This document shows, one piece after another, positions 1-6,925 of a stretch of DNA of 16,102 nt; position 1 is the stretch's first letter, and every line of letters begins with the position of its first letter. Where the stretch lies: contig CAJFNH010000015.1 in assembly GCA_904394195.1 (NCBI GenBank), positions 1 to 16,102 of the forward strand. The letters run 5' to 3'. A model generated the notes under the pieces. It was not told the origin of the DNA, searched no databases, and saw only the letters and a list, made by a program, of their open reading frames with translations. The DNA comes from Candidatus Gallimonas caecicola. Lineage in GTDB: Bacteria; Bacillota; Clostridia; Christensenellales; Borkfalkiaceae. A program made the translations under genes and the position numbers.

Positions 1-1121
1 GCGCCGAACCAGCCGTCGTCCAGCACGAACAGCTCGGTGCCGATCTTGCAGGCGTCGTCGATATACGAGAGGATGAGCTGCGTATCGAAGGTCATGTAGC
101 AGCCTTCCCACGAGTTGAACAAGACAGGCTTATATTCCTCGTTTTTTTCATACGTCATCAGGTTTTCGCGGATGAAACGGTGGAACGTCTGCGACATTTT
201 GTCCGTTCCCTCTGCCGAATAGGCGATGACCGCCTGCGGCGTTGCGAATGTCTCGCCGGGAGAGAGCGTCCACTCGAAGTCCTCGTCGTTGATGCCGTAA
301 GTAATATGCATCCATCCCAAAAAATGTTTATAGGTGCGGAACTTGAAGTTTCCGCTGTAGATGAGGTTGAAGCCGATGACTTCGCCGTGATCGGTCGTGG
401 CGCCTTGCTGTTTGAGATAGACGAAGGGATTCGACTCCGCCGAAGAACGCCCCAAATTGGAAGATACTTCCTGCACGCCCTCCACCACGCGGTTGCAGCA
501 GTAGTCGCGCTCCTTCGCCCAGCGGCCGTGGAAGTGCACGAGATCGTAATCCGAGCGGGGCAGATCGAGCTGCATGGACATGGCGCGCGTCAGCCGGACG
601 GGCTTTTTCCCGACATTTTCGATACGAAAACTCTTGACGAGCACGTCTTTATCGGGAAAGATGGTAAGATACAGGTGCGCACGCACGCGCAGCGCCCTGT
701 CCTCAAGCAGGATATCCGCCGTCTCCGCCGCGCCGTGCGCATGCGGCAGCCCCTCGGGAGCAGGCACGCCCATGATGCGGCGGTGGCTGCGGTAGCGCAG
801 GTCTGTGACAAAGGAGCCGTCCGCTCCGCGCACGACGATGGGCGCGCCGCGTTTGTCGGAAAGACCGTGCGACGATACTTCCAGCGGCGAGGCGTCCAGC
901 TTGAAGCCGTCCGCATAGCCCACTTCCCTCCCCTCTTCCACGCGGTAACGGGGCGTGGCAAACTCGCCCGATCTGCGCACGCAGTCGAAGTCGGAATAGT
1001 CGGCAAGATGCTTCCCGAAATACACCGTTTCGAGGTATCCCGCATCGTTGACATAGATGACATAGCCGATGCTGCCGTTGTCCAGAACGAGCAGACGGCG
1101 GGCGCGGTCATATCTGATCAT
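1..1121 (-). CDS. aga: Alpha-galactosidase, GH36 family (N-terminal part, cut by window edge)
   Basis: About 373 residues are present and the reading frame is open to base 1. The first ~290 residues fit the beta-sandwich N-terminal domain of GH36 alpha-galactosidases. They are followed by the start of the catalytic barrel, with NSWEGCY at about residue 340 and LFVLDDGWFG at the end, both typical GH36 substrate-site motifs. The catalytic nucleophile and acid/base Asp residues would lie beyond the window and are not seen. Family members are usually around 700 residues, so about half the gene is here. The ATG at 1121 is chosen because AAAGGGG lies 8 nt upstream. The enzyme hydrolyses alpha-1,6-galactosides such as melibiose and raffinose; no signal peptide is visible, so it probably acts in the cytoplasm on imported sugar. 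It lies 175 nt downstream of galK on the same strand and likely belongs to that operon, where it would supply galactose. Confidence 0.9.
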   Translation of the reverse strand, partial: MIRYDRARRLLVLDNGSIGYVIYVNDAGYLETVYFGKHLADYSDFDCVRRSGEFATPRYRVEEGREVGYADGFKLDASPLEVSSHGLSDKRGAPIVVRGADGSFVTDLRYRSHRRIMGVPAPEGLPHAHGAAETADILLEDRALRVRAHLYLTIFPDKDVLVKSFRIENVGKKPVRLTRAMSMQLDLPRSDYDLVHFHGRWAKERDYCCNRVVEGVQEVSSNLGRSSAESNPFVYLKQQGATTDHGEVIGFNLIYSGNFKFRTYKHFLGWMHITYGINDEDFEWTLSPGETFATPQAVIAYSAEGTDKMSQTFHRFIRENLMTYEKNEEYKPVLFNSWEGCYMTFDTQLILSYIDDACKIGTELFVLDDGWFG

Positions 1122-1296
1122 ATATATTTCCCCTTTCTTTAAAATTCGATCTCCATACCGTCGTATGAAGTCATAATGTCTCTGTTTTCCGGAAAACACA
1201 TATCCCTTTCACGAACAGCGCCACCATGTTGCAAAAGTCTCTCTTTGCCATGACCGAGCGTCTGCGGCGCAGACTTTCAGGTCCATAGGCGGGTCG

Positions 1297-2427
1297 TCAA
1301 AGTCTGGTCACGATGATGCCGTCTTCAACGGAACAGTCGTAGAAGGAAGGCTCGTAGCCGATCCTGCGCGTATAATGTTCCGACACAGTTCTTTTGAAAT
1401 CCGCAACGCCGTCCCTATGCACGATGGAGACGGTGCAGCCGCCGAAACCGGCGCCCGTCATGCGCGAGCCCGCGCACGCGGGATGCGCCTGGGCAGATTC
1501 CGCAAGCGTATCCAGCTCCGCTCCCGTTACCTCGTACAGATCGCGCAGCGAGGCGTGCGAAGCGTTGAGCAGCTCGCCGAGCGTGCCCACATCCCCGCGC
1601 TTCATGGCGCCCGCCGCACGGCGCACGCGGTCGCACTCCTCCACGACGTGACGCGCACGGTCGCGCACTTTGCCGTGTCCGTCCAGAACACGGGCGATAC
1701 GCTCGAACGCATCAGGCGTGAGCTCGGCAAGGCAAGCGATATCCGCCTTGGTCTTGAGCAGCCCGAGCGCAAGCTCCACCTCGGCGCGGCGTTCGTTATA
1801 CTTGCTCTCCACCAGGCTGTGCGGTTTGTTGCAGTTGGCGATGACCAGCGCATAATCCCCCAAAAGGATGGGAACATACTCGCGCACGAGCGTCTTGCAG
1901 TCAAGCAGAATGGCGTTATCCTTCTTCCCGCACGCCGAAGCGTACTGGTCCATGATGCCGCAGTTGACGCCCGCATACTCATGCTCCGCTTTCTGCGCGA
2001 CGAGGGCGACTTCGACGGGATCGAACGCCTCGCCCGCGACCGTGGCGAGCGCGGCGATGGTCGAGACCTCGATGGCGGCAGAGGAGGAGAGCCCGCTGCC
2101 GAAGGGAACGGTGCAGTCAAGCAACATGTCGCAGCCGATGACCTTGTGCCCCGCCTGCTGCCAGAAATAGGCGCTGCCCGCGGGATAGTTGGCATACTTG
2201 ACGTCCTTATATTCGCCCAACTTTCCGATCTCCAGCGTGATGCGCGCGGGGATATCCGTCCACGACAGGTTGATCTTGTCCGTGCCGTTGGGGCGCACAT
2301 AGACGGTATTTTTCAGGGAGAGCGCCGCGGGCATGACCTTTCCGCCGCAGTAGTCGACGTGCTCGCCGATGAGGTTGACCCGTCCCGCTGCCGAGACTCT
2401 GTATGCGTAGTCCTTTTTGTCAATCAT
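1297..2427 (-). CDS. galK: Galactokinase
   Basis: This 376-residue protein has the normal length for galactokinase, which phosphorylates galactose at C1 with ATP in the Leloir pathway. The GHMP-kinase layout is complete: the galactokinase signature GRVNLIGEHVDY at residues 15-26, the ATP-binding loop GSGLSSSA at 110-117, the catalytic-base Asp160 within GIMDQ, and the C-terminal GHMP motif MTGAGFGGCTV at about 323-333. The start codon overlaps the end of galT: the 8 bases 2420-2427 contain both the galK ATG and the galT TGA, which points to translational coupling. AAGGCAGGG 7 nt upstream serves as ribosome site. No terminator follows before the alpha-galactosidase gene. Nothing in the protein looks damaged. 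Confidence 0.97.
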   Translation of the reverse strand: MIDKKDYAYRVSAAGRVNLIGEHVDYCGGKVMPAALSLKNTVYVRPNGTDKINLSWTDIPARITLEIGKLGEYKDVKYANYPAGSAYFWQQAGHKVIGCDMLLDCTVPFGSGLSSSAAIEVSTIAALATVAGEAFDPVEVALVAQKAEHEYAGVNCGIMDQYASACGKKDNAILLDCKTLVREYVPILLGDYALVIANCNKPHSLVESKYNERRAEVELALGLLKTKADIACLAELTPDAFERIARVLDGHGKVRDRARHVVEECDRVRRAAGAMKRGDVGTLGELLNASHASLRDLYEVTGAELDTLAESAQAHPACAGSRMTGAGFGGCTVSIVHRDGVADFKRTVSEHYTRRIGYEPSFYDCSVEDGIIVTRL

Positions 2428-3889
2428 AGCAAAACCCTGCCTTTTCGTTCATAAATTGCGCCGTTTCAGCGTGCGTCTTGAATACGGCGGTATTTTCCAG
2501 GATGCGCTCGCACACGCTTGCGAGCTCCGCTTTTACCGCTTCGTGCGCCGTCTCTTTGGTGAAGGAGGGGCGCATCGCCTTCATCTCGCCGAACACCATC
2601 GCATAGCCGGCGTAGCGCTCGGGCAGCTCCCCGCCCGAAACGAGCACTTCCTCCAGATCGGCGAGCTCTTCCACCAGCCGCCCGGGAAGGATGAACAGTC
2701 CCTGCGCCTCGATGAGTCCGATGGACTCCTTTTTGATGACGTGAAATTCGGGATGGGCGTGGAACACGCCGTCCGGATACTGTTCGCTGGTGATATTGTT
2801 GCGCAGGATGAGATTCATCTCATACCCGCGCGCCGTCTTTACGACGGTGGGGCTGACGGCGCTGTGCACGCCGTCCTTGTCCTCGGCAACGATGCCGCGC
2901 GCGGCATCCTCATACGAACACCACGCGGCGCGCACGACCTCGGCAAGGTCGGCGACCCGCTGCGCATCCTTGCCCACAAGGCGTACCGCCGTACCCGGCC
3001 AGTCGACGACGCCCGCCGTGACGTCGGGGAAGTCGGGGTGCGCAAGCGCGATGCAGATGCGCGCATTGTGCAGGGGGAGCACTTCGCCCCCGCCCTGGAA
3101 GTGGTCGTGCGCGAGCACGCTCCCGCCGATGCGCGGCAGAGGCGCGTTGCAGCCGATAAAGTAGTGCGGGAAGAGATCGACGAACTGCATGAGTTTGACG
3201 AACGTCCCCCTGTCAACGTGCATGGGGATATGCTTTGCGTTTACCGCGATGCCGTGTTCATGGAAGTAGCCGTAGGGCGAGAACTGCCAGAACCATTGCT
3301 CGCCGCCCAGCTCCAGCGTGACGGTGCGCAGCGTGCGCTTGTTGCGGCCGAAGTACCCCTCGTTTTCGCGGCAGATGGTGCATTTGGGGTATCCCCCTTT
3401 CACGCTGTTGCCGCTCACCGCCTTCTTGGGATCGCGGAACTCCGGCTTGGCGCGGTTGATGGTGACGATGAGTCCGTTGTCCGCCGTAAAGCGGGGGTTG
3501 GCGTCCAGTTTTTCCTTTTTGACATAGTCGGAGAGCACGCTGTAGGAATACAGCCACTCCGTCGCCTCCTGCGAGGAGACCGCCATGTGGGCGGCAAACG
3601 CCTCCTCCACCGCCTCGGGCGGGAGCATGAGCGCCCCCATCACGCTGTCCGTAAGCCGTTCGGGCGCCTGCGCCGCGGGCAGCCCCGCCTGTGTGCATGC
3701 CTCCACCAGCTCGCGCAGGAGCGCGGAGACGCTTCTGCCGTCATATTCCTGCCCCGTTCCTTCGTAGCTCTCCAGCCCGACCAGATCGAGCACCGTATTG
3801 CGCACGAAGATCTCGTTGCGCGCCGACAGCCCGAGCCGCGCGCGCGCGTATGCGATCAGCCGATCGACCGCTTCGCAGACCTGTTTCAT
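2420..3889 (-). CDS. galT: UTP-hexose-1-phosphate/UDP-glucose-hexose-1-phosphate uridylyltransferase, class II GalT
   Basis: This protein matches the second, Bacillota-type family of galactose-1-phosphate uridylyltransferases, which exchanges UMP between UDP-glucose and galactose-1-phosphate. The diagnostic stretch LPRIGGSVLAHDHFQGG (residues 251-267) carries the nucleophile-site histidines, and PKCTICRENEGY (168-179) is also typical of the family. Length is 489 residues, usual for class II. An in-frame ATG lies 5 codons upstream (3904), but GGAGG at 3895-3899 is inside that extension and 5 nt from the ATG at 3889, so 3889 is the better start. It is the first gene of galT-galK-alpha-galactosidase and is divergent from the AraC-family gene. 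Its promoter and a terminator-like leader hairpin are described separately. Confidence 0.96.
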   Translation of the reverse strand: MKQVCEAVDRLIAYARARLGLSARNEIFVRNTVLDLVGLESYEGTGQEYDGRSVSALLRELVEACTQAGLPAAQAPERLTDSVMGALMLPPEAVEEAFAAHMAVSSQEATEWLYSYSVLSDYVKKEKLDANPRFTADNGLIVTINRAKPEFRDPKKAVSGNSVKGGYPKCTICRENEGYFGRNKRTLRTVTLELGGEQWFWQFSPYGYFHEHGIAVNAKHIPMHVDRGTFVKLMQFVDLFPHYFIGCNAPLPRIGGSVLAHDHFQGGGEVLPLHNARICIALAHPDFPDVTAGVVDWPGTAVRLVGKDAQRVADLAEVVRAAWCSYEDAARGIVAEDKDGVHSAVSPTVVKTARGYEMNLILRNNITSEQYPDGVFHAHPEFHVIKKESIGLIEAQGLFILPGRLVEELADLEEVLVSGGELPERYAGYAMVFGEMKAMRPSFTKETAHEAVKAELASVCERILENTAVFKTHAETAQFMNEKAGFCYD

Positions 3890-3894
3890 ACCCA

Positions 3895-3899
3895 CCTCC
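3895..3899 (-). promoter_or_regulatory. Ribosome binding site of galT (decides the start)
   Basis: GGAGG on the minus strand with a 5-nt spacer (TGGGT) to the ATG at 3889. The alternative ATG at 3904 lies upstream of this site and has no comparable ribosome site of its own. Confidence 0.85.
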
Positions 3900-3931
3900 G
3901 TCAATGGTCATTCATTGTCCCGAAACATGAC

Positions 3932-3955
3932 AAAAAGGCGATAGAAACTACCGCC
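3932..3955 (-). terminator. Terminator-like hairpin in the galT leader (candidate attenuator)
   Basis: Read on the minus strand, GGCGGTAG - TTT loop - CTATCGCC forms an 8-bp stem with one G-U pair, followed at once by TTTTT. The A-rich bases before the stem can extend it. On the plus strand the same stem has an A-C mismatch and no U run, so it works only in the galT direction. It lies between the galT promoter and the galT ribosome site, and no gene upstream reads toward it, so attenuation of the gal operon is the simplest reading. This is inference from structure alone. Confidence 0.65.
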
Positions 3956-4049
3956 TCTTTGCCAAAACTATATTGGGGGAATGAAGATATAAGCAATTTT
4001 TTACAGGATACCCTTGCGAAAGACCACCGGCGATATGCAATCTGATCAT
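3948..4049 (-). CDS. Possible 33-codon leader ORF upstream of galT
   Basis: An ATG at 4049, about 19 nt downstream of the predicted galT transcription start, opens a 33-codon frame. Its TAG stop (3948-3950) sits exactly in the ascending arm of the leader terminator hairpin. The ribosome site is weak (AGGG, 8 nt upstream). I do not recognise the peptide. Its placement would let a terminating ribosome block the hairpin, but a 33-codon frame can arise by chance, so the call is tentative. Confidence 0.25.
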   Translation of the reverse strand: MIRLHIAGGLSQGYPVKNCLYLHSPNIVLAKRR

Positions 4050-4074
4050 TCGTCCGTCCCTGTCAACGATACCC

Positions 4075-4103
4075 ATTATACCCGATGCAAGATTTTTTTT
4101 CAA
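4075..4103 (-). promoter_or_regulatory. Promoter of galT-galK-alpha-galactosidase operon
   Basis: Sigma-70/SigA-type promoter on the minus strand: -35 TTGAAA (4103-4098, 5 of 6 consensus bases), 17-nt spacer, -10 TATAAT (4080-4075, perfect). The predicted start is near 4068, giving a leader of about 180 nt before the galT start codon. Confidence 0.8.
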
Positions 4104-4109
4104 GCAACG

Positions 4110-4137
4110 TATTGACGGATTTTAGACATTTATTGAC
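4110..4137. promoter_or_regulatory. Candidate AraC-family operator: direct repeats 21 bp apart
   Basis: TATTGAC occurs at 4110-4116 and again at 4131-4137, exactly 21 bp apart. An 8-base word, ATTTTAGA, occurs at 4119-4126 and 4161-4168, 42 bp apart. Direct half-sites with a 21-bp period (two helical turns) are the classic arrangement for AraC-type activators. The pair starts 6 bases upstream of the galT -35 box and ends 9 bases before the -35 of the regulator's own promoter, a good position for activating galT and for autoregulation. The function is inferred. Confidence 0.5.
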
Positions 4138-4146
4138 ATTATCCGC

Positions 4147-4175
4147 TTGACATATGAAATATTTTAGATTATGAT
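4147..4175 (+). promoter_or_regulatory. Promoter of the AraC-family regulator gene
   Basis: TTGACA (4147-4152), 17-nt spacer, TATGAT (4170-4175): a near-perfect SigA promoter. The start codon at 4200 is preceded by AAGGGAGG at 4185-4192, with a 7-nt spacer. The spacer of this promoter contains one copy of the ATTTTAGA word. Confidence 0.82.
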
Positions 4176-4199
4176 AAAATAAAAAAGGGAGGAAACGGC

Positions 4200-5078
4200 A
4201 TGATCGCAAGAAGGGAGATCTGGAGCTATCCCGAGGAAGCGAAGGTCTGGGTGGGCAAGTACCGCAACTCGCACAACCTTCTGCACTGGCACTACGATTG
4301 CGAATTTGTGTATGTGGAACGGGGCTCCATCGATATCTTCTGTGAAAAGAAAAAACACTCGCTGCATGCGGGCGACGCGCTGTTCACGGACAGCGGTCAG
4401 ATCCACTATCAGCGCGCCTGCGAAAAGGACACCGTGCTCATCGTCATGGTGTTCGACTACAACATCGTCCGCCCCTTTCTGGAAAAATATCAGCTCGCCA
4501 GCCCCAAGCTGTACAACCGCTACCCCATCCCGGACTACTACGAGCGGCTGCGCGGCATTTTAACGCAGAGAAAACGCTTTTACGGCGAGGAGGCGAAATG
4601 CGCGGTCTGCGAGATGATGATCGACGTGTTCCGCGGCGAACAGCTCGTGCACCGGCTGGGGAACGATCGCACCGAGGAGGCGTTCAAACGCCTTCTTGAG
4701 GACGTGCACGAACGGTACGCCGAGTACACCTTTGAGGACGCCGTGCACTTTATGGGGATGAGCGACGCCTACTTTTCGCGCTACTTCAAGGCGATGGCGG
4801 GCACGACCTTTTCGCAATACCTCAACTATGTGCGCACGGACAACGCGGTGCGGCTTCTGCAGTCCGGCGAAGGCATGACGATGACGGAGATCGCCGAGGC
4901 GTGCGGTTTTGCCACCATCCGCAACTTCAACCGTATTTTTCTGGAATTTACGGGCTATGCCCCCTCCCGCCTGCCCGAGGACTATGTTTTGAGCGACAAG
5001 TTCACCTATCCGAGCGAGCAGGCGTTCACCCCCACCCTCTATGACTGCGAGCTCATCGAAAGCTCGGACGCGGAATAG
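4200..5078 (+). CDS. AraC-family transcriptional regulator, likely for the gal/alpha-galactoside operon
   Basis: The 292-residue protein has a typical two-domain AraC layout. A cupin-like sugar-sensing half spans about residues 20-95 (HWHYDCEFVYVERGS, then HAGDALFTDSGQIHY). A C-terminal AraC DNA-binding domain covers about 164-260: a first helix-turn-helix around FEDAVHFMGMSDAYFSRYFK and a second around MTEIAEACGFATIRNFNRIF, ending with TGYAPSRL. The length is standard. The gene is divergent from galT, and the shared region holds 21-bp-spaced repeats that could be its sites, so it is probably an activator responding to galactose or an alpha-galactoside such as melibiose or raffinose. The family assignment is firm; the inducer and target are inferred from position. 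The tail after residue 262 extends beyond the DNA-binding domain and carries no motif I recognise. Confidence 0.92.
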   Translation: MIARREIWSYPEEAKVWVGKYRNSHNLLHWHYDCEFVYVERGSIDIFCEKKKHSLHAGDALFTDSGQIHYQRACEKDTVLIVMVFDYNIVRPFLEKYQLASPKLYNRYPIPDYYERLRGILTQRKRFYGEEAKCAVCEMMIDVFRGEQLVHRLGNDRTEEAFKRLLEDVHERYAEYTFEDAVHFMGMSDAYFSRYFKAMAGTTFSQYLNYVRTDNAVRLLQSGEGMTMTEIAEACGFATIRNFNRIFLEFTGYAPSRLPEDYVLSDKFTYPSEQAFTPTLYDCELIESSDAE

Positions 5079-5124
5079 CCGCGCCCGGCTCCCCGCCCGT
5101 GTCCATATATTGTTTATATTCCAT

Positions 5125-5144
5125 ATTCTATATCATTCTATATC
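5125..5144. repeat. Tandem 10-bp repeat after the AraC-family gene
   Basis: ATTCTATATC is present twice head to tail (5125-5134, 5135-5144), in an AT-rich strip just before the terminator hairpin. It probably reflects local slippage; I see no function. Confidence 0.5.
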
Positions 5145-5150
5145 GAAAAA

Positions 5151-5176
5151 ATGACGGCGGCTGCCGTCATTTTTTT
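5151..5176 (+). terminator. Factor-independent terminator of the AraC-family gene
   Basis: ATGACGGC - GGCT loop - GCCGTCAT is a perfect 8-bp stem followed by six T. It is preceded by a run of A on the plus strand, so it could also stop minus-strand transcription coming from the nuclease gene. Confidence 0.9.
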
Positions 5177-5454
5177 ACTGCCGTTTGCGCAGATTCCCAT
5201 TCCGCAAATTCCAGCCGAAACGTTCGGATGAAATGGACTCGGTAACAATTCAAAACAAAAAAAGGCACACAAGCAGCCGAGCAGACATATCAGCACGCCA
5301 AACAACGAACAAACATGCGATCATGCACAATGTCTCCTCCGCAGTATAAAAGACAAAAAAGACGACGAAACATATTCCCTCGCCTGCGCCTCGTCCATAC
5401 CGCTTCCCCCTTGCAGATATTCCCTTTTTGCAAATACAGGCCTTCTGTCAATAT
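5177..5454. other. Non-coding gap between two terminators
   Basis: This stretch lies between the terminator of the AraC-family gene (plus) and that of the nuclease gene (minus). Open frames crossing it have no ribosome site and run into the terminator or the real gene on the other strand. I see no promoter, RNA gene, or repeat of note in it. Confidence 0.6.
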
Positions 5455-5492
5455 AAAACAAAAAGCGGTCCCCGCGCCTGCGCGGAAACCGC
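5455..5492 (-). terminator. Factor-independent terminator of the PD-(D/E)XK nuclease gene
   Basis: Read on the minus strand, GCGGTTTCCGC - GCAGGC loop - GCGGGGACCGC forms an 11-bp stem with two G-U pairs, followed by TTTTTGTTTT. It begins about 30 nt after the stop codon at 5524. Confidence 0.9.
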
Positions 5493-5523
5493 CCCAATCC
5501 CAGGCCAATTACAACTCCCATCT

Positions 5524-6777
5524 TCACAGTGCAAGCAGGCCTTTTTCAAATTCTTCCAATGCCCCCAAAAACAAATTGATTTGGCGCTCTACATCCTCGC
5601 GCACTTCGTCGAAATCCAATTCGCGTCTTTCCGAATTGAGCAAAACATAATTTTTCAAAGTTGCATATCTCCCCGCCGCTTCTTTTGAGGGCATCAATTT
5701 TTGTAAAATCAAATGCTGAACATTGCTCCAGTCAAGTTCTTTGTTTCCCTTCTGTAATCCGAAATTGATTGCGATATCGGGTTTTTGCGCTGACAGACAT
5801 ACACGCAGTTTCAGAAGCCCCCCTTCCCTGATCTGTTCGCCATGTCTCGCAAACACCTCTTCCATGGCGGGCGTATAGAATTCAAAATATTTGTCGCTGT
5901 CCTTCAATGTTACGACTGCCTGTAGCTTCTCGATCAACGTATCCTTGCAATACTTTATAACAGCATTTGCATTGTCGGAATTATACCTTAACAAGAGCGA
6001 TATTTCTGCTTCATAGGCTCTATATATCTCACGGCATTTTGCTCTGACCTGCTCATCCTCTTTCAAAATATTCTTTTTCACCATTGCAATATAGTCCTCC
6101 ATCAAAAACAAAACTCTCTGTTCCGTGCAATACTTCTTGATTTTTTCTATCATGCGTAAAATTGCCCTGTAGCTGAACAGACAATACCTTTCATGTGCAT
6201 CACTATGTGCCTGCCTATGATCAGGGGCCGTCCCCTGCGGGGTGAGATAGACAAAAATTTTTCTGTCGATCAAATTATGATTTGCACTGCTGTATGTATT
6301 CAATTGTTCGATATATCTGTATAACTGATCATCGTGATTGTCTGTAAAGACCTTGTTTTCAATGACGATTGCCGTTTTTGTTGCCTTTGATTCGATATAA
6401 ATATCGATACGGCTTTCGCTGTCAACAAGGACGCGCTCACGATATACTTCAACTTTTTTATCGTATATAAAATCTGATAAATCATCCTCGGAGTATATGT
6501 CTGCCGTCACAAGCGCTTTGCGATTCCGCGCCTGAACGCTTACGCTTTCATTCCGGAATAGCTGTTTGCAAAACTCCGACAAAAACTTATTGCCCAATCC
6601 ATGAGGCTTGCTTGAATCAAGAAGCCATGCAATGAACGCCGAGTGCTTGACTTCTTGCCGCTCCATACCCACGGCATCAAATATGTTTGCTTTAACATTT
6701 TCAATTGCTCTGATTTTTTCAAGCTCTGCTTGCAGATTTTCTAGTCTGTCAAGAATTGTAATATTTTGCTTTTGCAT
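5524..6777 (-). CDS. PD-(D/E)XK nuclease superfamily protein
   Basis: The 417-residue protein resembles the PDDEXK_4 type of uncharacterised nuclease-fold proteins found scattered in bacterial accessory regions. The catalytic core is visible: RID with Asp125, then IENK with Glu140 and Lys142 (the E-x-K pair), then a conserved Gln151 in DDQLYRY. The N-terminal part has the family-like HSAFIAWLLD (45-54) and HGLGNKFLSEF (59-69). The C-terminal half is charged and helical with no recognised domain. The gene has its own promoter and terminator and a weak AGG ribosome site 11 nt upstream of the ATG. It is clearly AT-richer than the genes on either side and uses AT-ending codons much more, suggesting horizontal transfer. 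No methylase or specificity subunit is adjacent, so it is not an obvious restriction system. A role in defence or DNA processing is possible but not shown. Confidence 0.8.
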   Translation of the reverse strand: MQKQNITILDRLENLQAELEKIRAIENVKANIFDAVGMERQEVKHSAFIAWLLDSSKPHGLGNKFLSEFCKQLFRNESVSVQARNRKALVTADIYSEDDLSDFIYDKKVEVYRERVLVDSESRIDIYIESKATKTAIVIENKVFTDNHDDQLYRYIEQLNTYSSANHNLIDRKIFVYLTPQGTAPDHRQAHSDAHERYCLFSYRAILRMIEKIKKYCTEQRVLFLMEDYIAMVKKNILKEDEQVRAKCREIYRAYEAEISLLLRYNSDNANAVIKYCKDTLIEKLQAVVTLKDSDKYFEFYTPAMEEVFARHGEQIREGGLLKLRVCLSAQKPDIAINFGLQKGNKELDWSNVQHLILQKLMPSKEAAGRYATLKNYVLLNSERRELDFDEVREDVERQINLFLGALEEFEKGLLAL

Positions 6778-6808
6778 AGATGATAAGACCTGGAACTAAT
6801 TTGATAAT

Positions 6809-6837
6809 ATTGTAATGCCGCCAAACGAAAAAGTCAA
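6809..6837 (-). promoter_or_regulatory. Promoter of the PD-(D/E)XK nuclease gene
   Basis: TTGACT (6837-6832), 17-nt spacer, TACAAT (6814-6809) on the minus strand: a strong SigA-type match. The predicted start is near 6802, giving a leader of about 25 nt before the ATG at 6777. Confidence 0.8.
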
Positions 6838-6875
6838 GAGGCAGATAAGATTTTCCTGCGCCGATCCATAAAGGC

Positions 6876-6910
6876 AAAGGGCATTTCAGCGATTCGCCAA
6901 AATGCCCTTT
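6876..6910 (-). terminator. Hairpin after the GGGtGRT gene, probable terminator
   Basis: AAAGGGCATTT and AAATGCCCTTT form a perfect 11-bp stem around a 13-base loop, starting 15 nt after the stop of the GGGtGRT gene. The U-tract is poor (GCCTTTAT follows), so termination may be incomplete. No other function is apparent. Confidence 0.6.
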
Positions 6911-6925
6911 GTGTTCTCAATGAAA

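Noticed and set aside
180..1142. Plus-strand open frame antisense to the alpha-galactosidase gene
   Set aside because: The opposite strand carries clear GH36 motifs in a frame open to the window edge.
1260..1274. Short inverted repeat GTCTGC-GGC-GCAGAC after galK as a terminator
   Set aside because: Only a 6-bp stem and no U-tract in the galK direction, and the operon appears to continue into the alpha-galactosidase gene.
1375..2454. Plus-strand open frame antisense to galK
   Set aside because: Shadow of galK; composition is low-quality and no motif is present.
2417..4045. Long plus-strand open frame of 542 codons antisense to galT
   Set aside because: It is opposite the well-supported galT, has no ribosome site or recognisable domain, and is Arg/His-rich as expected from the complement of a GC-rich gene.
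3890..4068. T-box or known metabolite riboswitch in the galT leader
   Set aside because: The T-box core sequence and other riboswitch signatures I know are not present; only a hairpin with a competing arm is visible.
5290..5508. Minus-strand 72-codon frame downstream of the nuclease gene
   Set aside because: It contains the nuclease gene terminator and has no ribosome site or familiar motif.
5524..6777. Restriction-modification system around the nuclease gene
   Set aside because: No methyltransferase, specificity subunit or helicase gene is adjacent; both neighbours are unrelated.
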